From Bordetella sp. H567 (lineage in GTDB: Bacteria; Pseudomonadota; Gammaproteobacteria; Burkholderiales; Burkholderiaceae_B): a stretch of 64,000 bases of DNA. The stretch is taken from NCBI RefSeq assembly GCF_001704295.1, contig NZ_CP012334.1, positions 1,872,084 through 1,936,083 on the forward strand, in the 5' to 3' direction. Shown here piece by piece: positions 40,801 to 49,860 of this stretch. The notes beneath the pieces are model-generated. The model was not told the origin of the DNA. It did no database searches and saw only the letters and a list, made by a program, of their open reading frames with translations. Position 1 is the stretch's first letter. Every line of letters starts with the position of its first letter. The translations under genes were made by a program, and so were the position numbers.

Positions 40801-41519
40801 AATCAAGGGTTTTCCTGACAGGCAAGGCCGGCGGTGTTGGCAGCGGGGGTGGAACGGCGAGCGCCAAGGCGCGACCACGTTCCCGTCGTGGCGAACGTTA
40901 AGGGGCAGCAAACGAGCAGCAAACGGGGCAGCAAACCAGCCAGCACGGGACAGCAAACGGAACCGCGAATGGGACCGCCGACGGCGCAAGCCGGGCGAGA
41001 ACCGGACGGTTTCGGCCTTGTCTAATGCCAGTAGGTGCGGGCGCCGAGTATCCCGGGCGCTGGGGCCCAGTGTGTCAGGAGATCGGGAAAGCTGTCGGTG
41101 TACGGTCGGTGCGGTACGGTCGACCAACAGGGTGTTCATTCTACCGAAGGCATCGTAACAACGCATCGACACGAGATTACCCAAGGTACCAGAAATCAGG
41201 AAGAGCAGGGCCCAATTGGTTGGTTGGCGCAGGACAGAAAATACCGGATTCCTGCCTGGCTGGCTGGTATAGGACGGAAGTCGCGGCACATGTGCCCGAA
41301 GATTGCAAGACAAGGTGCTGCACAACGCCATCATCCGGCAAGCAGCCTCGCCCATCAGGGGCTTCTGCAATGTTCACGCATGGGACGTGACGTACCGCCC
41401 GATCACCAAGCACTGTTGTTAGTTTTAAAAGTACGCGTCTTGACTCGGCTCGGGCATGAACCCCGGCCGTCGATAGCGGTGCGGCAGGCTTTCCGCCTGC
41501 AACGACCACGGAAGCGACT
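40801..41519 (+). other. 719-base non-coding interval between dnaG and rpoD
   Basis: No credible gene is seen on either strand; open frames here lack codon bias or family resemblance. TAAAAT at 40798-40803 may be the rpoD -10. GCAGGA (41229-41234) and TCCTGC (41249-41254) form a hairpin, and GCAGGC/GCCTGC (41484-41489 / 41495-41500) form a hairpin about 20 bases before the rpoD ATG. A CTTGAC plus CCCC arrangement near 41438-41464 faintly resembles a heat-shock promoter. The base composition is less GC-rich than the neighbouring genes. Confidence 0.6.
40905..40960 (+). repeat. CAGCAAAC direct repeats upstream of rpoD
   Basis: Four copies of CAGCAAAC, at 40906, 40917, 40929 and 40951, spaced 11, 12 and 22 bases, i.e. 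about one or two helical turns. This could be an iterated protein-binding site or a structured leader segment. Confidence 0.8.
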
Positions 41520-43775
41520 ATGACGAAATCCATCGGCAAAACCTCCTCAGCAGTTGAAATGGCCGAAGAAGCCAAAACGGCCAGGCCCGCTGCCAGCAAG
41601 GCGGCGGAAAAGACATCGGCCAAAGCGGCCGTCAAGGTTGCGCCCAAGTCCGCCACCGTGAAGCCCGCCCCGGCGAAGAAGGCCGCCAAGGCCGACACGC
41701 CCGAGAAGGCCGCCAAGGCAAAGAAAGCCGAAGACAAGCTGGCCGAACTGGTCGGCCGTCCCGCGTCCGTGCCCAGTGGGCGCCGTCCCGGCCGGCCCGC
41801 CAAGAACCAGAACAATGACAACGCCGATTTCGATGACGCCGGCGACGGCGAAGGCGAAGTGCTGCCCGAACTGAAGCCGGTCAAGCGCGGCGGCAAGCGC
41901 GGCAAGGGCGATGCCAAGGATCTGATCGCCCGCGGCCCCGTCAGCCCGGAAGAATACGAAGCACGCCGCAACCGCCTGAAGCAGCTCATCAAGCTGGGCA
42001 AGGACCGCGGCTACCTGACGTACGGCGAGATCAACGATCATCTGCCCGACGATCTGGTCGATGCCGAAGCCATCGACGGCATCATCAGCACCTTCAGCGA
42101 CATGGGCATCGCGGTCTATGACCAGGCGCCCGATGCCGAAACGCTGCTGATGAGCGAAAACGCGCCGGTTGCCTCCAATGACGATGACGTCGAGGACGAA
42201 GCCGAAGCCGCGCTGACCACCGTCGATTCCGACTTCGGCCGCACGACAGATCCGGTCCGCATGTATATGCGCGAAATGGGTTCGGTCGAGCTGCTGACGC
42301 GCGAAGGCGAAATTGAAATCGCCAAGCGCATCGAAGACGGCCTGAAGCACATGGTCATGGCGATCTCCGCCTGCCCCACCACGATCAACGAGATCCTGGC
42401 GCATGTCACGCGCGTGCGTGAAGGCCAAGCCCAGATCGACGAAGTCGTGGACGGCCTGGTCGACCCGGAAGACGGCGAAGAGTACGCCGGCGCCGGCGTG
42501 ACGGCCGACGAGGACGAGAACGAGGACGGTCCCGCCGGCGGCATGAGCAGCAAGCAGCTGGAAGACCTGCGCGTCAAGGCGCTGGCCAAGTTCGACGAAG
42601 TGGCCAAGCAGTTCGAAAGGATGCGCGGCGCCTACGAAGTCGACGGTTATCGTTCCTCCCCTTATCTGAAGGCGCAGGAAGCGATCCAGAACGAACTCAT
42701 GGGCATCCGCTTCACCGCCAAGATGGTGGAGCGCCTCGCCGACACGCTGCGCAACCAGGTCGAGGAAGTGCGCCAGCTGGAACGCGCCGTCCTGCATACC
42801 TGCGTGGATCGCGCCGGTATGCCGCGCTCGCATTTCATCAAGGTGTTCCCGGGCAACGAAACCAACCTGCAGTGGGTGGTGGACGAAGTCGCGGCGGGCC
42901 ATCCGTACGCCGAAACCCTGGAACGCCAGATTCCGGCCGTGCAGGAATTGCAGCAGAAGCTGATCGATCTGCAGGCGCGCGTCGTGTTGCCGCTGAAGGA
43001 CCTGAAGGAAGTCAACAAGCGCATGGCCACGGGCGAAGCGAAGGCCCGCAAGGCCAAGCGCGAAATGACCGAGGCCAACCTGCGCCTGGTGATCTCCATC
43101 GCCAAGAAGTACACCAACCGTGGCCTGCAATTCCTGGATCTCATCCAGGAAGGCAACATCGGCTTGATGAAGGCGGTGGACAAGTTCGAATACCGGCGTG
43201 GCTACAAGTTTTCAACATATGCCACATGGTGGATCCGCCAGGCCATCACGCGTTCGATCGCCGACCAGGCGCGGACCATCCGTATTCCGGTTCACATGAT
43301 CGAGACGATCAACAAGATGAACCGGATCAGCCGCCAGATCCTGCAGGAAACGGGCGCCGAGCCCGATCCCGCGACGCTGGCGCAGAAGATGGACATGCCG
43401 GAAGACAAGATCCGCAAGATCCTGAAGATCGCCAAGGAGCCGATCTCCATGGAAACGCCCATCGGTGATGACGACGATTCGCACCTGGGCGATTTCATCG
43501 AAGACACGGCAACGCTGGCGCCTTCGGACGCGGCATTGCACGGTTCCATGCGCGATGTGGTCAAGGAAGTGCTAGACTCCCTGACTCCGCGCGAGGCCAA
43601 GGTTCTGCGCATGCGCTTCGGCATCGAGATGAGCACCGATCAGACGCTGGAAGAAGTCGGCAAGCAGTTCGACGTCACCCGCGAGCGGATCCGCCAGATC
43701 GAAGCCAAGGCCTTGCGCAAGCTGCGCCATCCCAGCCGCGCCGACAAGCTGAAGAGTTTCCTCGAAGGCCAGTAA
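41520..43775 (+). CDS. rpoD: RNA polymerase primary sigma factor (sigma-70)
   Basis: A 751-residue housekeeping sigma factor. A Lys/Ala-rich N-terminal extension of about 110 residues ([10 protein letters not shown]) precedes region 1.1 ([23 protein letters not shown]). Region 1.2 includes [11 protein letters not shown]. The non-conserved region is acidic. Region 2 has [56 protein letters not shown], whose parts contact core and the -10 box. Region 4 ends with [30 protein letters not shown], the -35-binding helix. It sits downstream of dnaG but is separated by 719 bases, suggesting its own promoters. Confidence 0.97.
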   Translation: MTKSIGKTSSAVEMAEEAKTARPAASKAAEKTSAKAAVKVAPKSATVKPAPAKKAAKADTPEKAAKAKKAEDKLAELVGRPASVPSGRRPGRPAKNQNNDNADFDDAGDGEGEVLPELKPVKRGGKRGKGDAKDLIARGPVSPEEYEARRNRLKQLIKLGKDRGYLTYGEINDHLPDDLVDAEAIDGIISTFSDMGIAVYDQAPDAETLLMSENAPVASNDDDVEDEAEAALTTVDSDFGRTTDPVRMYMREMGSVELLTREGEIEIAKRIEDGLKHMVMAISACPTTINEILAHVTRVREGQAQIDEVVDGLVDPEDGEEYAGAGVTADEDENEDGPAGGMSSKQLEDLRVKALAKFDEVAKQFERMRGAYEVDGYRSSPYLKAQEAIQNELMGIRFTAKMVERLADTLRNQVEEVRQLERAVLHTCVDRAGMPRSHFIKVFPGNETNLQWVVDEVAAGHPYAETLERQIPAVQELQQKLIDLQARVVLPLKDLKEVNKRMATGEAKARKAKREMTEANLRLVISIAKKYTNRGLQFLDLIQEGNIGLMKAVDKFEYRRGYKFSTYATWWIRQAITRSIADQARTIRIPVHMIETINKMNRISRQILQETGAEPDPATLAQKMDMPEDKIRKILKIAKEPISMETPIGDDDDSHLGDFIEDTATLAPSDAALHGSMRDVVKEVLDSLTPREAKVLRMRFGIEMSTDQTLEEVGKQFDVTRERIRQIEAKALRKLRHPSRADKLKSFLEGQ

Positions 43776-43816
43776 GGCAGGGACGCGCGCCCGCACGCAG
43801 GATACAAGACCAATAA

Positions 43817-43895
<79 letters not shown>

Positions 43896-43902
43896 ACAAT
43901 TC

Positions 43903-43940
43903 AAGGACTTGCAACGCCAGCCGTTGCAGGTCCTTTTTCT
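43903..43940 (+). terminator. Terminator of the rpoD/tRNA transcript
   Basis: AAGGACTTGCAACG (43903-43916) pairs over 14 bp with CGTTGCAGGTCCTT (43922-43935), one G-U, loop CCAGC, followed by a run of T residues. Confidence 0.93.
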
Positions 43941-43957
43941 TTTCCACCGGCACGCGG
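43905..43957 (+). repeat. Left copy of an imperfect direct repeat flanking the DUF1254 gene
   Basis: The tRNA terminator and its 3' flank (AGGACTTGCA ... TCCTTTTTCTTTTCCACCGGCACGCGG) recur at 45621-45672 as AGGACTTGCA ... TCCTTTTTCTTTGCACCGTGACAGCGG. Similarity extends past the hairpin into the sequence after the T-tract. Confidence 0.7.
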
Positions 43958-44062
43958 GGTTAGTGCTTCAGTCCAATTGTGTGTGCGCGACCGCGGCAAC
44001 TACCATGCAGACCGACGGCTCGGCAATCCGCCTGTTTCCAGAGCTGTCGCGGGGGAGACGCC

Positions 44063-45553
44063 ATGCGCATGCCGGACGCACGTCACGCTATCGGGGCGAT
44101 CCACAGGTTGATGCCGATAGGGCTACTCACCGTTGCGCTTGCGGCCTTTCCGATGGCGGGACGCGCCACCGAGCAGATCACCGAGGCGGAAGCCAGATCG
44201 ATAGCCGCGGATGCATACGTTTATTTCTATCCGCTCGTCTCGATGGACGTCACCCGCAGGCAAAGCACCAACATCGCTTCTGCTGGCAGCAAGCCCGGCT
44301 TCGCGCCGATGAATGCCATATCCAACTGGCCGACATTTCCCCCGGCCGACGTGAAGATAGTCGTCCGACCGAACTTCGATACCCTCTATTCCTCGGGGTT
44401 TCTTGATCTCACCAAGGGGCCTGTCGTCGTGTCCGTGCCCGACACCGGCGGACGCTACTATCTCATGCCGATGCTGGACATGTGGACGGACGTGTTCGCT
44501 TCCCCGGGTTGGCGCACGACGGGCACGCAGGCGGGGCATTATCTCGTCGCGAATCCGGACTGGCGGCCCGAACTGCGCGATACGTTCGGCGAGTACAAGC
44601 TTCCGGCTGGGACCGTCAGGATCGACGCACCGACGCCCTATGTCCTGATCATCGGCCGCACCAAGACGGACGGCCCCGCGGACTACGATAACGTCCACAA
44701 GATCCAGGCAGGTTATAAGTTCGTTCCGCTGTCGCAATGGGGGCAGGCCGAACAGCCTGTGACGGCAACAGTCGATCCGGCGATCGACATGAAAACCCCG
44801 CCCAAGCTCCAGGTAGACGCAATGCCGGGCGAAAAGTATTTCGTCTACGCCGCGGAATTGCTCAAGCTGCATCCGCCCCATGCGACGGATCAACCCATCA
44901 TTGCGCGCATGAAGCGCATAGGTATCGAGCCCGGCAAGAGCCTCGACACAAGTACGCTCGATCCGGTGGTGAAAAAGGCGCTGGCGGCGGCACCGGAAGC
45001 GGCTCAGCGGGTCATGCTATGGAAAGTCGCGACACTGGCGCGTGTCGCGAACGGCTGGGCCATGAATACCGATACGATGGGCGTATATGGCAACTACTAC
45101 TTGAAGCGTGCGATCATCGCGCAGCAAGGGCTCGGCGCCAATGTGGTGGAAGACGCGATTTATCCGCTGAATCTGGCCGACAGCGAGGGCAAGCCGCTTG
45201 ACGGATCCAACAAGTATGTACTCCGCTTCGAGAAGGGCAATACGCCTCCCGCGCAGGCCTTCTGGTCGGTCACGCTCTACGACGCTGAAGGCTTCCAGGT
45301 CCAGAACAGCCTGGACCGCTTCGCGGTCAGTAGCTGGATGCCATTCAAGTACGGCCCGGACGGTTCGCTGGAACTGTATTTCCAGAACGAGAACCCCGGG
45401 AAGGACAAGGAGGCGAATTGGTTGCCGGCGCCGAAGGGGGAATTCAATCTGACGATGCGTCTTTATGCACCGGAGTCCGATGCGCTTACCGGCAAGTGGA
45501 ATCCGCCGATGGTCCGGAGAACGAGCGACACGGTACCCGTAACGGCCCAGTGA
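44063..45553 (+). CDS. Secreted DUF1254/DUF1214 protein
   Basis: A 496-residue exported protein. The signal peptide runs to about residue 34 (LLTVALAAFPMAGRA). The DUF1254 part contains AYVYFYPLVSMDVTRR and VVRPNFDTLYSSGFLDL. The C-terminal DUF1214 part includes GYNYLKR-like YGNYYLKRAIIA and FWSVTLYDAEGFQV. Function of the family is unknown; members are often annotated as putative periplasmic or virulence-associated proteins. GGGGGAGA at 44051-44058 supports the ATG at 44063. It is the sole gene between the two terminator repeats next to tRNA-Ile2, so it may have been acquired as a unit. Confidence 0.85.
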   Translation: MRMPDARHAIGAIHRLMPIGLLTVALAAFPMAGRATEQITEAEARSIAADAYVYFYPLVSMDVTRRQSTNIASAGSKPGFAPMNAISNWPTFPPADVKIVVRPNFDTLYSSGFLDLTKGPVVVSVPDTGGRYYLMPMLDMWTDVFASPGWRTTGTQAGHYLVANPDWRPELRDTFGEYKLPAGTVRIDAPTPYVLIIGRTKTDGPADYDNVHKIQAGYKFVPLSQWGQAEQPVTATVDPAIDMKTPPKLQVDAMPGEKYFVYAAELLKLHPPHATDQPIIARMKRIGIEPGKSLDTSTLDPVVKKALAAAPEAAQRVMLWKVATLARVANGWAMNTDTMGVYGNYYLKRAIIAQQGLGANVVEDAIYPLNLADSEGKPLDGSNKYVLRFEKGNTPPAQAFWSVTLYDAEGFQVQNSLDRFAVSSWMPFKYGPDGSLELYFQNENPGKDKEANWLPAPKGEFNLTMRLYAPESDALTGKWNPPMVRRTSDTVPVTAQ

Positions 45554-45620
45554 GGCGCGGGCAGCCCGACTTGCCATGGCCAAATCGCCAGCACATCCGG
45601 CCAGCGCCGCGCATCAGCCG

Positions 45621-45656
45621 AGGACTTGCAAGGGTAATCGTTGCAAGTCCTTTTTC
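45621..45656 (+). terminator. Terminator of the DUF1254 gene; right repeat copy
   Basis: AGGACTTGCAA (45621-45631) pairs with TTGCAAGTCCT (45641-45651), followed by TTTTTCTTT. It is the second copy of the tRNA-terminator direct repeat, here with a larger loop (GGGTAATCG). Confidence 0.9.
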
Positions 45657-45758
45657 TTTGCACCGTGACAGCGGCAGGCCACGGCATCCAGCCGGCCGTC
45701 ACCGATGATGATTTATGGACTGGCTGGTTTACAATGCGCCCTCATCAAGGAGACCGCC

Positions 45759-46340
45759 ATGGGGCGCCCGCGGCAGTTCGACGAAGACCAGGTACTGGAA
45801 CGCGCGTTGCGTGTCTTCTGGGAAAAGGGGTTTGATGCCGCGTCGCTGGCCGATCTGCAGCGCGCGACGGGATTGACCAAGTCCAGCCTGTACAAGGCCT
45901 TCGCAAGCAAGGAAGGGCTTTTCCGCCGCGTTCTCGAGCGGTACCACCGCGACTACCTGGCCTTCCGCGTGGATGCCTTGGCCCAACCGACGCCAAGGCG
46001 GATCGCGCAAGCCTTGCTCGACGGGATCGTCCATCTTTATACGGGAAAGAATGCGCCGTCGGGCTGTCTCGTCACGTTGGCCGCGCTTGCCTGCAGCACG
46101 GACGCGCGGCCAGTGCGCGATGCGCTGTCCGACAGTCGCAGTGCATTCGAACGGACCCTGCGCGCCCGCTTTCATTCGGTGCGGAATGCGGGGCCGCTGC
46201 CCGCCGGCATGGGCAGCGCCGCCGCCGCCGCTTTCCTTTGCACTTTCATACAGGGGCTTGCGGTCCAGGCAAGGGACGGCGCCACCCGGCGTCAGTTGCG
46301 CCAGCTGGCGGCGGCGGTATTGAAAAGCTGGCCCGGATAA
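45759..46340 (+). CDS. TetR-family transcriptional regulator
   Basis: A 193-residue repressor-type protein. The HTH is at about residues 8-52 (FDEDQVLERALRVFWEKGFDAASLADLQRATGLTKSSLYKAF). The C-terminal ligand domain has CLVTLAALACSTDARPVRDAL and resembles the TetR_C branch often paired with oxidoreductases or hydrolases. AAGGAGA at 45747-45753 precedes the ATG. A TACAAT at 45730-45735 could be its -10. It sits at the head of an accessory run; the target is probably nearby (inference). Confidence 0.88.
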   Translation: MGRPRQFDEDQVLERALRVFWEKGFDAASLADLQRATGLTKSSLYKAFASKEGLFRRVLERYHRDYLAFRVDALAQPTPRRIAQALLDGIVHLYTGKNAPSGCLVTLAALACSTDARPVRDALSDSRSAFERTLRARFHSVRNAGPLPAGMGSAAAAAFLCTFIQGLAVQARDGATRRQLRQLAAAVLKSWPG

Positions 46341-46393
46341 ACTGCCAGCGCTCGTCAATCACGGTGGTGTTTTATCGCGGCACAGGCAGTGGC

Positions 46394-47248
46394 ATGACTT
46401 CAGCAAACGAACCATTCCCGGGCCTGCGCAGGACCTGGACACACGATATCGGCCCCTTGCGGCTGGAAAGGGCGCAGTCCCACGGGCCGCTTGCGCATCC
46501 CATCCGGGTGCCGGTGGCCAAGCGTACCGCCATCATCATCCAGCTGAGGCCGTTTCGCCTGCACAGGCTGTGGCGATCGGGGGCGCTGGTCTACGAGGGC
46601 GCGCACAAACCCGGCGGCGTCTCGGTGACGAATATGGAAGAGGAATGGACCTGCCACCACCTTTCCGCCTTCGACAATTTCCGCATGCATCTGGACCATG
46701 ACCAGCTCGCGGAAATCGCGGCCTGCGGCGGTGGCGGGCGCGATTTTTCGCTGCGCAATCCGACAGGCGCGGTCGACAGGACGCTGCTGTCATTGGTCCA
46801 CGCGCTGTCGCCGGCGGTGAACTCGGGCAATGATCTCAACCGGCTTTATGTCGGCCATGTCACCAGCGCGATGATGACCCATATCGTTTCCGTGTACGGC
46901 AGTCATTTGCGGCGCGGCAACTATTGCCCCGCATTGAGCGCGCGCCATGAGCGCCTGGCGATCGAGTACATGTGCCATCGGCTCGCGGAAAACATTTCCG
47001 TCGAGGATGTCGCCGCCGCATGCGGGATATCGGCTGGACATTTCACCAAGGCCTTTGCCGGCTCGACGGGTTTCACGCCGCACCAATGGGTGTTGCACCG
47101 GCGTATCGAATTGGCGAAAGCGCTGCTGCGCAAGGGCGTGGATATCGCATCCATCGCGAGCACTTGTGGTTTTTCGGACCAGAGCCACTTCAGCAGGGTA
47201 TTCAAGAAAATGACGGGGATGCCCCCGGCCAGGTGGCGTAGCCAGTAA
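46394..47248 (+). CDS. AraC-family transcriptional regulator
   Basis: A 284-residue activator-type protein. The N-terminal half is a poorly conserved sensor region (VAKRTAIIIQLRPFRLHRLW). The C-terminal AraC domain (about 185-284) has two HTHs: ENISVEDVAAACGISAGHFTKAF and VDIASIASTCGFSDQSHFSRVFKKMTGMPPARW. It directly precedes the hydrolase cluster and is the likely regulator of that cluster (inference). The ATG at 46394 is chosen; upstream extension in the same frame overlaps the TetR gene. Confidence 0.87.
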   Translation: MTSANEPFPGLRRTWTHDIGPLRLERAQSHGPLAHPIRVPVAKRTAIIIQLRPFRLHRLWRSGALVYEGAHKPGGVSVTNMEEEWTCHHLSAFDNFRMHLDHDQLAEIAACGGGGRDFSLRNPTGAVDRTLLSLVHALSPAVNSGNDLNRLYVGHVTSAMMTHIVSVYGSHLRRGNYCPALSARHERLAIEYMCHRLAENISVEDVAAACGISAGHFTKAFAGSTGFTPHQWVLHRRIELAKALLRKGVDIASIASTCGFSDQSHFSRVFKKMTGMPPARWRSQ

Positions 47249-47601
47249 GTCGTTTCTGGATCTTGTTTTTCCCTCATAAAGCGGAGTAGGCTATGTGCGT
47301 TTCGTACATTTGTCCTCTCTTTCATACAAGACGGTGGTGGAGCGGGCAGGATATCTTGCGCCCTGCGTTTCTCGTCGAAGATATTTCTGCATTGCAGCAC
47401 GCTGAACCTGCTACCTGGGGGTGATTCCGCGCAACGCCGGCCCGGCCCTCGGACCGGCGATTGTGGACCGTTCGGTACCTTATTTCTTTGAGCTGGACCG
47501 ATTCCCATTCCCTGTTGTGACGACGCCCTGCGGTTTGTCGCGTGACGCTTTTCGCCCGAGCCGCGCGGGTGCGCCATTGGACCGTTGGTAAGGAGAGTCT
47601 C
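47249..47601 (+). other. Intergenic region upstream of the hydrolase cluster
   Basis: No gene or RNA is recognised over 353 bases. TTGTTT near 47262 followed 18 bp later by TAGGCT is a weak promoter candidate. The stretch is less GC-rich than its flanks and is the expected binding region for the adjacent AraC protein. Confidence 0.4.
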
Positions 47602-48456
47602 ATGAGTACGCTCACGCACAAGCGCGCCACCGTGAACGGCGTTCGCCTGCACTATGTCACCGCCGGCAGCGGTCCCGTGGTTTTGTGCATGCACGGCTGG
47701 CCGCAAAACCACCGCGAGTTCCTGCCTGTGATCGAGGCGTTCAGCGATAAATACCGTTTCATCGCGCCCGATCTGCGCGGCTACGCGGATAGCGACAAGC
47801 CGTTCGACGGCTACGAGCCGAAGACGATCGCGGCGGACATGCTGGAATTGCTGGCGGTCGAAGGCGTGGACCGGTTTCACATCCTGAGCCACGATCTGGG
47901 CGGGCCGCCGTCGGTCGCGCTGGCCTATCTGGCCCAGGCGCGGGCGCTGTCGCTGGCAACCATCGAGACTCCGTTCTTCGGCCTGGATTTTCCGGGCTAC
48001 GTCGATCCCCGCGTGCCGTATTGGCACCTGGGCATGCACATGAACATGGACGTTACGCTGTTCCTCGTGGAAGGGAAGGAGGAACGGTATCTGCGCCATT
48101 TTTTCAGGGACTTCGCCTACAACCCCGCTGCTCTTCCCGAAGAAGAGGTGCAGCGCTACGTGATGCAGATGCGCCAGCCGGGCAATCTGCGCGCCAGTCT
48201 GAACCACTACGGCTACATTCCGCAAATGGCGGAGCAAACCGGCGAACTGACAAAGACCAAGCTGACCGTTCCCATGCTGGCCTGGGCGGGGCGGTCCTCA
48301 TTTGGCGATCACTGCTTCGATTGTGCCAAGGCCATCGCGGTGTCCGCGAAGGGCGGCGTGATCGAGGAGTGCGGGCACTGGGTGTTCGAAGAGAGACCCG
48401 AATTCATCAACGAGCAGTTGGGTGCCTTCTGGGCGGAGCATGCCGGAACGAAGTAA
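47602..48456 (+). CDS. Alpha/beta hydrolase, epoxide-hydrolase-like
   Basis: A 284-residue alpha/beta hydrolase. HGWPQN at residues 31-36 supplies the oxyanion-hole motif (HGxP), SHDLGGPP contains the nucleophile Asp98 in the position used by epoxide hydrolases and haloacid/haloalkane dehalogenases, and His259 lies in EECGHWVFEERP. A cap region has Tyr residues in NHYGYIPQM. Substrate is unknown. AAGGAGAG at 47590-47597 precedes the ATG. It begins a likely operon with VOC, isochorismatase-like and amidohydrolase genes. Confidence 0.87.
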   Translation: MSTLTHKRATVNGVRLHYVTAGSGPVVLCMHGWPQNHREFLPVIEAFSDKYRFIAPDLRGYADSDKPFDGYEPKTIAADMLELLAVEGVDRFHILSHDLGGPPSVALAYLAQARALSLATIETPFFGLDFPGYVDPRVPYWHLGMHMNMDVTLFLVEGKEERYLRHFFRDFAYNPAALPEEEVQRYVMQMRQPGNLRASLNHYGYIPQMAEQTGELTKTKLTVPMLAWAGRSSFGDHCFDCAKAIAVSAKGGVIEECGHWVFEERPEFINEQLGAFWAEHAGTK

Positions 48457-48479
48457 CCCATGCGATGCATAGGGAGACC

Positions 48480-49004
48480 ATGATGATGCCCTCACATGAC
48501 ACGCCGCCCGGGGTTACACGGGCCGACCACACCGGCTTTACCGTTTCCTCGCTGGATGAATCGCTGGCGTTCTGGGTGGATGTGCTGGGATTCCGCCTGG
48601 TTACCCGGGATCGCTATCCGGCCAGTGAGTTTCTCGACAATGTGGTCGGCGTCCCGGGCGCCGAACTCGAGCTGGCGATGGTGGAGGCCCCAGGCGGGCA
48701 CCTGATCGAATTGCTCGAATATTCCGCGCCCGCGAACCGGGAGTATTTCAAGCCGCGCGCATGCGATGTGGGCTCCGTTCACCTCGCCTTCCTTGTCGAT
48801 GACCTGGATGCGCTGCTGGCGCGCGTGGCGGGCGCCGGCTGGATGGCGCTGGGCGAGCCGCAGACCGTACGAGGCGGCAGCCGGGATGGCCTGCGCCTGT
48901 TCTATGCGCGCGGTCCGGACGGCGTGACGGTGGAGTTCCTTCAGCCGCCGCGGCAGGCCGATGGGCGTGCGGCCGGATGGAAAAACTCGATGAACGAGCG
49001 ATAG
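48480..49004 (+). CDS. VOC-family (glyoxalase/dioxygenase superfamily) protein
   Basis: A 174-residue vicinal-oxygen-chelate protein with two beta-alpha-beta-beta-beta modules. Candidate metal ligands are His in RADHTGFTVS, Glu in HLIELLEYS, His in SVHLAFLVDD and Glu in VTVEFLQPP. It may be a glyoxalase-like, isomerase or dioxygenase protein. Three successive ATG codons (48480, 48483, 48486) follow GGGAGA at 48472-48477; the later ones have better spacing. It starts 24 bases after the hydrolase gene. Confidence 0.8.
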   Translation: MMMPSHDTPPGVTRADHTGFTVSSLDESLAFWVDVLGFRLVTRDRYPASEFLDNVVGVPGAELELAMVEAPGGHLIELLEYSAPANREYFKPRACDVGSVHLAFLVDDLDALLARVAGAGWMALGEPQTVRGGSRDGLRLFYARGPDGVTVEFLQPPRQADGRAAGWKNSMNER

Positions 49005-49053
49005 CCGTATCGAGCTTGTCAGCGTTGTACCTTATCGATTCCTCAAGGAGTGC

Positions 49054-49743
49054 ATGATGGCAAACCCCAAGCTTGAAGTCCTTACCCCGCAGAACAGCCA
49101 GATCATCTTCATCGACCAGCAGCCGCAAATGGCGTTCGGCGTGCAGTCGATGGACCGACAAGCGCTGAAGAACAATGTGGTCGGACTGGCCAAGGCCGCG
49201 AAGATCTTCAATATCCCGACGACCATCACCACCGTGGAAACCGAAAGCTTCTCCGGCTACAGCTATCCGGAGCTGCTGGATGTGTTCCCGGGCAAGGAGG
49301 TGCTGGAGCGCACGTCCATGAATTCCTGGGATGACCAGAAGGTACGTGATGCCCTGGCGGCGAACAAGCGCAAGAAGGTGGTCGTCTCCGGCCTGTGGAC
49401 GGAGGTGTGCAACAACACCTTCGCGCTGTGCGCGATGGCCGATGGCGGCTACGAGATCTACATGGTGGCCGACGCTTCCGGTGGTACGTCCAAGGAGGCG
49501 CACGACTATGCCATGCAGCGCATGATCCAGGCTGGCGTGGTGCCGGTGACCTGGCAGCAAGTGCTGCTGGAATGGCAGCGCGACTGGGCGCATCGCGACA
49601 CCTACGACGGCGTCATCGACATCGTCAAGGAGCATTCCGGTGCGTACGGCATGGGCGTGGACTACGCCTATACGATGGTGCACAAGGCCGCGCAGCGCAC
49701 CGCGACCCCGCACGAAGCGCGTCCGGCGGTTCCGGCCCGCTGA
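49054..49743 (+). CDS. Isochorismatase-family (YcaC-like) hydrolase
   Basis: A 229-residue cysteine hydrolase. Catalytic residues of the family are visible: Asp21 in IIFIDQQ, a Lys in NKRKKVVVSG (about 107-109) and Cys119 in LWTEVCNNTF. The closest known type is YcaC, whose substrate is not established. The C-terminus is extended (VDYAYTMVHKAAQR). AAGGAG at 49044-49049 precedes the ATG pair at 49054/49057. Confidence 0.87.
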   Translation: MMANPKLEVLTPQNSQIIFIDQQPQMAFGVQSMDRQALKNNVVGLAKAAKIFNIPTTITTVETESFSGYSYPELLDVFPGKEVLERTSMNSWDDQKVRDALAANKRKKVVVSGLWTEVCNNTFALCAMADGGYEIYMVADASGGTSKEAHDYAMQRMIQAGVVPVTWQQVLLEWQRDWAHRDTYDGVIDIVKEHSGAYGMGVDYAYTMVHKAAQRTATPHEARPAVPAR

Positions 49744-49860
49744 CAGGGTGCACGGATGGGTCGGCATGCGCATGCATCGCCGGCCCCGCCCGGAGGCCTG
49801 CACCGGCCAATGCCGGCGCGGGCATCCTTCGTCATCCTGCCTTCACGCAAGGAGCCTATC

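Noticed and set aside
41229-41300. RNase P RNA-like segment (GACAGAA followed by ACCGG)
   Set aside because: The diagnostic GAGGAAAGTC element is missing from the interval.
41025-41390. A 121-residue frame between dnaG and rpoD
   Set aside because: No family resemblance, no good ribosome-binding site, and overlapping frames of equal quality on the same strand.
41438-41464. Heat-shock (sigma-32) promoter before rpoD
   Set aside because: CTTGAC and CCCC are present but spacing and the -10 extension do not fit the consensus well.
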